Below, piece by piece: positions 60,522 to 64,000 of a DNA stretch of 64,000 bases. This DNA comes from Halorussus sp. MSC15.2 (GTDB lineage: Archaea; Halobacteriota; Halobacteria; Halobacteriales; Haladaptataceae): positions 124,001 to 188,000 of the forward strand of contig NZ_VSLZ01000004.1 of the NCBI RefSeq assembly GCF_010747475.1, written 5' to 3'. How positions within the stretch are numbered: the first letter of the stretch is position 1; each line of letters begins with the position of its first letter. Under the pieces are notes generated by a model that saw nothing but the letters and a program-made list of their open reading frames with translations, did not search any database and was not told the origin of the DNA. A program made the translations under genes and the position numbers.

Positions 60522-61784
60522 ATGAACGTCATCGAAGGGGCACGAATCAGTTGGCGCAACATTCGCGAACACAAACTTCGCTCGACGCTGACCACGCTCG
60601 GGGTCATCATCGGCGTCGCGGCGGTCATCACGTTCGTGACGCTCGGGGCGAGTCTCCAGCAGGACATCATCAGTACCGTCGCCGGCGGCAACGCCGCGAC
60701 GATGTACGTGACGGCTCAGTCACCGGGCGATAGCAGGCTTCCGTCGCTCGGGGGCGGCGGGTCGGTCGTCTTCACCCAGTACGACGTCCAACAGATACGG
60801 CAACTAGAGGGCGTCGAACTCGCCGCGCCAGAGAGCGGCATCGCCGCCTCGACCGTCACGTACAACAACTCGACGGTGGGCAGACAGTGGATTACGGTGT
60901 CGTCGCCCGGTTACTTCCGGGTGCGGAACATCTCGTTCGTGGAGGGACGACCGTATCGGATGGGGGAACGCGAGGTGGTCCTGAACCGACCGGCCACCCA
61001 GATGTTCGCGGACAACGTCACCGTCGGTGACAACATCACGTTCACGCGGGCGGCCAACGACGAGAAACTGAACGCCACGGTCGTCGGCATCGTCGAGACT
61101 CAGAGCGGGGGCAGCGTCCTCGGAATCGGACAGGGCGAGGCGCAACCGAAAATATACGCGCCCACGCAGCCCTACTACGAGCGGACGGTGGTGAGTCCGA
61201 GCCTCCGCGCCCGCCAGTTGGTCTACGGGCGGATACTCGTCAAGGCCGAGTCGCCGGGACAGGTCGATGCGGTGCAGGGGCGGGTGTTCAACTACCTCGG
61301 CGAGCAGTCCGACGCCCGCCAACTCAAGTCCCAGTCCTACCAGTTTGAGGTGACGACGCAGGGTCAGATTATCGGCCAGATAAAGCAGTTGACCAGCACG
61401 TTCACCGCCTACATCACGGGAATCGCGGTCATCTCGCTCATCGTGGGGTCCATCGGCATCGCCAACATCATGCTGGTGAGCGTGACCGAGCGCACCCGCG
61501 AAATCGGCATCATGAAAGCGGTCGGCGCGCAGAACCGCGACGTGCTCCAGTTGTTCCTCGTCGAGGCGGTCATGCTCGGGGTGCTGGGGTCGGCGCTCGG
61601 TGCGGTCGTGGGCATCGCGGGCGGGTACGCCGGCGCGCAGGCCATCGGACTCCCGCTGGCGTTCCAGCCGATATGGTTCGTGGCCTCGGTCGCGGTGGGC
61701 GTCGTGGTCGGAGTCCTCGCGGGACTCTATCCCGCGTGGGACGCCGCCCACACCGACCCCATCGACGCGCTCAGGTACGAGTGA
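60522..61784 (+). CDS. MacB-type ABC permease without adjacent ATPase
   Basis: The product has 420 residues from the ATG at 60522. It has the MacB start ARISWRNIREHKLRSTLTTLG with first helix about 20-40, a large extracytoplasmic MacB_PCD domain, then three helices near the C-terminus around RTREIGIMKAVGAQNRDVLQ, the FtsX/MacB coupling motif. It exports or works on lipoproteins, peptides or drugs with an ATPase and usually a periplasmic partner, neither of which is adjacent. A T-rich GGTTTTTGTCG about 55-65 bp upstream may be its promoter. Confidence 0.87.
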   Translation: MNVIEGARISWRNIREHKLRSTLTTLGVIIGVAAVITFVTLGASLQQDIISTVAGGNAATMYVTAQSPGDSRLPSLGGGGSVVFTQYDVQQIRQLEGVELAAPESGIAASTVTYNNSTVGRQWITVSSPGYFRVRNISFVEGRPYRMGEREVVLNRPATQMFADNVTVGDNITFTRAANDEKLNATVVGIVETQSGGSVLGIGQGEAQPKIYAPTQPYYERTVVSPSLRARQLVYGRILVKAESPGQVDAVQGRVFNYLGEQSDARQLKSQSYQFEVTTQGQIIGQIKQLTSTFTAYITGIAVISLIVGSIGIANIMLVSVTERTREIGIMKAVGAQNRDVLQLFLVEAVMLGVLGSALGAVVGIAGGYAGAQAIGLPLAFQPIWFVASVAVGVVVGVLAGLYPAWDAAHTDPIDALRYE

Positions 61785-62029
61785 GAGCAGTGCTCGGAAC
61801 TCGCTCGCGGCGCGTCGAACCGCTCGACCACGTGTGGCCGAAAGATGTAACCCTCGATTCGTACTGTGTTCGGTAACGAGCGACCGTAAACGACGATTTC
61901 CGCGACGTAACACCGTCGGGGTCCGCGCCGCCCGGGACGGGGGACGGAGTAGCCACTGGATAACAAAGGAGGACCGACGCGAACCGCAGCCGAGACGAGA
62001 GCGCTCGTTTTGAGCGCAGGGAGACCGCT

Positions 62030-63682
62030 ATGACGGAACAGAATCTCGCACAGAAGACGACAGTACGCACTCAGAAGTACAAACGGGAGTTGCTATGGCT
62101 CGCACCCGCGCTCCTCGCGGCGGCGGTGCTGTTCACCGTCTATCTGCGCTCGCATCCGTACCCGTCGTTCGGAGCGGGACTCTACCTCCTCATCGCCGAG
62201 CGCATCTCCGAGATGGGGTACGCGCTCCCGAAGACGATTCCCTACTACACGGAGGGCGGCGTCCCCTTCGCGTACCCGCCGCTGATGTTCTACGCGGTGG
62301 CCGCAATCCGTGACCTCACGGGACTCGACCCCATCACCATCACGCGGGTGTTGCCGGGACTGGTGACGATGCTCTACCTCGTTCCGCTCTACCTGCTGGC
62401 CCGAGACTTGCTCGGGTCGCGCCCCGAGGCCGCGCTGACCAGTCTCGTCGTGGCGGTGAGTCCGCCCGTGCTCCAGTGGCACATCTCGGCCGGCGGAATC
62501 GTCCGCGCGCCCGGCTTCCTGTTCGCGCTGTCGGGCATCTACGCGGGACTCCGCCTCTACCGCGACCGGGACCAGCGGTGGGTCGTCCCCTCGCTCGCGC
62601 TGTTCACGCTCACCGTCCTCACTCATCCCCTCTACACTGCCTTCTTCGCGCTGTCGTATTTCCTGCTGTTCCTCGCGTTCGACCGAACGCTGTGGGGTCT
62701 CGTCCGCGGTGCGGTGGTCGGCGGCGGCGGCCTCCTGCTGGCCGCGCCGTGGTGGATACAGGTGATGTCCTACCACGGCGTAGACGTGTTCACGAGCGCG
62801 GCCGGGACCCACGGCGGCATCGGCGGCGGTCTCCAGTCGCTGCAGGCGCTCGTGCAGTTCAACGTCCACGGCGCGCTGGTCGGGCAGATGTGGGCCGTCG
62901 TCCCGTTGTTCGGCATCGCGTACCTCCTGAAGGAGCGCCGGTACTTCCTCCCGGTCTGGTTCGTCACGGTGATGCTGGCGTTCGGTAAGCCCCGACTCTC
63001 CGTCACCGTCGGGGCCTTCATCATCGCCGTCTTCCTGCTCGAAGGCGTCGGCCCGTGGCTGAAGCGCGAGACCCCGCTCCCGGTCGGTCGTCGCGAGGTC
63101 GTCACCGCCGCTGTCGTGTTAATCGCCACAGTCGGTCTCGCCGGGGGCGCGATGTACGCGACCAGCGACGTGGACGCCCACGCCGGGAGTCCGTCGCTCC
63201 CGCAGTTCATCACCCACGACGACGTGGAGGCGATGGAGTGGGTGGAGACGAACACCGACCCGAGCGCCACGTTCGTCGTGCAGGGCGACGCCGCCGAGTG
63301 GTTCCCCCAGCAGACGCATCGAACGATGCTCGTGGGTCCGTGGGGCGTCGAGTGGAAGGGCCACGAACCGTACAACCGCCAGTTGAACCTCTTCCGGGAC
63401 ATCTCCTCGTGTAACAGCGCCCACTGCATGTCCCAGACCCTCTCGGCGGCCGGGGTGAGTCCCGACTACATCTACCTGCCGAAGGGGACGTTCACGGTCC
63501 GGGGGATGCAGTACCAGCGCACCAGCAAACTGGCGATGTCGATGCATCTCTCGCCCAAGTACCGCACCGTCTTCGAGAACGACGGCGTCATCGTCTTCGA
63601 GGTGATGGACGGCGAGCGGGGCGAGAGCCAGACCGGGACGGGACCCGGTAGCGACGGCGGTGGAAACTCCCGCGACCGCTGA
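62030..63682 (+). CDS. Polytopic membrane protein, GT-C glycosyltransferase-like
   Basis: The product has 550 residues. An N-terminal basic segment leads to about ten helices (LLWLAPALLAAAVLFTVYL first) with GAGLYLLIAERISEMGYALP and YYTEGGVPFAYPPLMFYAVA (about 50-100) in the first loop, the region where GT-C enzymes such as ArnT and PMT carry catalytic acids. The last 170 residues form an extracytoplasmic domain. It resembles in plan the gene at 2001 near the other end of the window, but the two are far apart and the loop motifs differ. It is likely a lipid-linked sugar transferase; the substrate is unknown. Confidence 0.7.
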   Translation: MTEQNLAQKTTVRTQKYKRELLWLAPALLAAAVLFTVYLRSHPYPSFGAGLYLLIAERISEMGYALPKTIPYYTEGGVPFAYPPLMFYAVAAIRDLTGLDPITITRVLPGLVTMLYLVPLYLLARDLLGSRPEAALTSLVVAVSPPVLQWHISAGGIVRAPGFLFALSGIYAGLRLYRDRDQRWVVPSLALFTLTVLTHPLYTAFFALSYFLLFLAFDRTLWGLVRGAVVGGGGLLLAAPWWIQVMSYHGVDVFTSAAGTHGGIGGGLQSLQALVQFNVHGALVGQMWAVVPLFGIAYLLKERRYFLPVWFVTVMLAFGKPRLSVTVGAFIIAVFLLEGVGPWLKRETPLPVGRREVVTAAVVLIATVGLAGGAMYATSDVDAHAGSPSLPQFITHDDVEAMEWVETNTDPSATFVVQGDAAEWFPQQTHRTMLVGPWGVEWKGHEPYNRQLNLFRDISSCNSAHCMSQTLSAAGVSPDYIYLPKGTFTVRGMQYQRTSKLAMSMHLSPKYRTVFENDGVIVFEVMDGERGESQTGTGPGSDGGGNSRDR

Positions 63683-63773
63683 CTGAACCCGTAAAACGAC
63701 AGCGATACGCGACGAAAACGGCAGGAACAGCGTGGTGTGGTGAAACGACAGGAACCGACGAGACAGAAACGAC

Positions 63774-64000
63774 TCAGAACAGCGGGTCGAGTTCGCCGTC
63801 GTCGTCCTCGATGAGGTCGGTGGTGTTCTGCTGGCTTTCGGACCGAATCTCGTCGATGTTGTCTTGGGCCTCGATGGCCACGTCCTGTAACTCCTCGACC
63901 CGGGGGACCTGCGAGACGCCCGACAGCAGGACGACGCCAGCGACTTGGTCGGCGTCGCCGGTCGGGTAGTCCCCGCCGCGGACCTCCATCGACCCGGTCT
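63774..64000 (-). CDS. C-terminal end of a conserved protein, possibly RPA-associated (cut by window)
   Basis: The reading frame enters from the right edge and ends at a TGA at 63774-63776, giving 75 codons before the stop. It reads GSMEVRGGDYPTGDADQVAG, SGVSQVPRVEELQDVAIEAQ and ends DDDGELDPLF. The start is outside the window. It recalls OB-fold proteins of the RPA-associated group but the visible part is too short to be sure. Confidence 0.5.
   Translation of the reverse strand, partial: TGSMEVRGGDYPTGDADQVAGVVLLSGVSQVPRVEELQDVAIEAQDNIDEIRSESQQNTTDLIEDDDGELDPLF

Noticed and set aside
1-64000. tRNA, rRNA, CRISPR and transposase genes
   Set aside because: I looked for T-loop GTTCRANNC patterns with pairing arms, regular spaced repeats and transposase motifs in the gaps, and found nothing convincing. 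A covariance-model scan would be needed to be certain for tRNAs.

Overview
The window is chromosomal DNA from a halophilic archaeon (class Halobacteria). The signs are very high GC with G/C-rich third codon positions, acidic proteins, AT-rich TATA-like boxes 22-35 bp ahead of many start codons (leaderless transcription), twin-arginine rather than Sec-type signals on several exported proteins, and archaeal markers such as RadA, HalOD1 and many haloarchaea-only families. I saw no rRNA, tRNA, CRISPR array, transposase or prophage. The genus cannot be fixed from sequence reading alone.

Layout. (1) 1-20475 is a surface-glycan locus with genes on mixed strands: a formyltransferase/beta-propeller fusion cut by the window edge, a GT-C-like membrane protein, a GT2 dolichyl-phosphate-sugar-synthase-like enzyme, a sialyltransferase-like glycosyltransferase, a DUF4910 aminopeptidase-like gene, and a nonulosonic (sialic-like) acid set: CapD/PseB-like dehydratase, PseC-like aminotransferase, PseG-like hydrolase, NeuB/PseI synthase and SpsF-like cytidylyltransferase. 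An epimerase, FemAB/GNAT-like acyltransferase, methyltransferase, sulfatase-fold protein, Gfo/Idh/MocA oxidoreductase and class III aminotransferase complete it. (2) 20486-29679 is a MoxR-DUF58-DUF4129-DUF1616-DUF4350 membrane cluster split over both strands. (3) 29901-38453 holds an aldo/keto reductase and a co-directional module of two paralogous Tat lipoproteins, a membrane-fused spermidine-synthase-like protein, a DUF2617 protein, a beta-repeat/zinc-ribbon protein and a pentapeptide-repeat potassium-channel fusion. (4) 38635-54090 is housekeeping and accessory genes: tryptophanase, DUF7344- and HalOD1-type regulators, a CNNM/CBS transporter, an M20 amidase, a Tat-exported sugar dehydrogenase, RadA, methyltransferase, SDR, creatininase, small membrane proteins and a cysteine-rich exported protein. 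(5) 54169-64000 carries ThiC, a three-gene ABC exporter divergent from a GbsR/MarR regulator with a palindromic operator between them, a TrkA/RCK potassium channel, a lone MacB-type permease, a second GT-C-like membrane protein and the end of another gene.

Four genes (DUF4910 aminopeptidase, second lipoprotein, MazG-like pyrophosphohydrolase, CNNM transporter) each show a frameshift that one added G or C in a short G/C run would repair. This shared pattern points to residual assembly indels more than to gene decay. The most promising biology is the sialic-acid-like pathway with its sialyltransferase-motif enzyme, the spermidine-synthase/DUF2617/ion-channel module, and several perfect or near-perfect palindromes at promoters.
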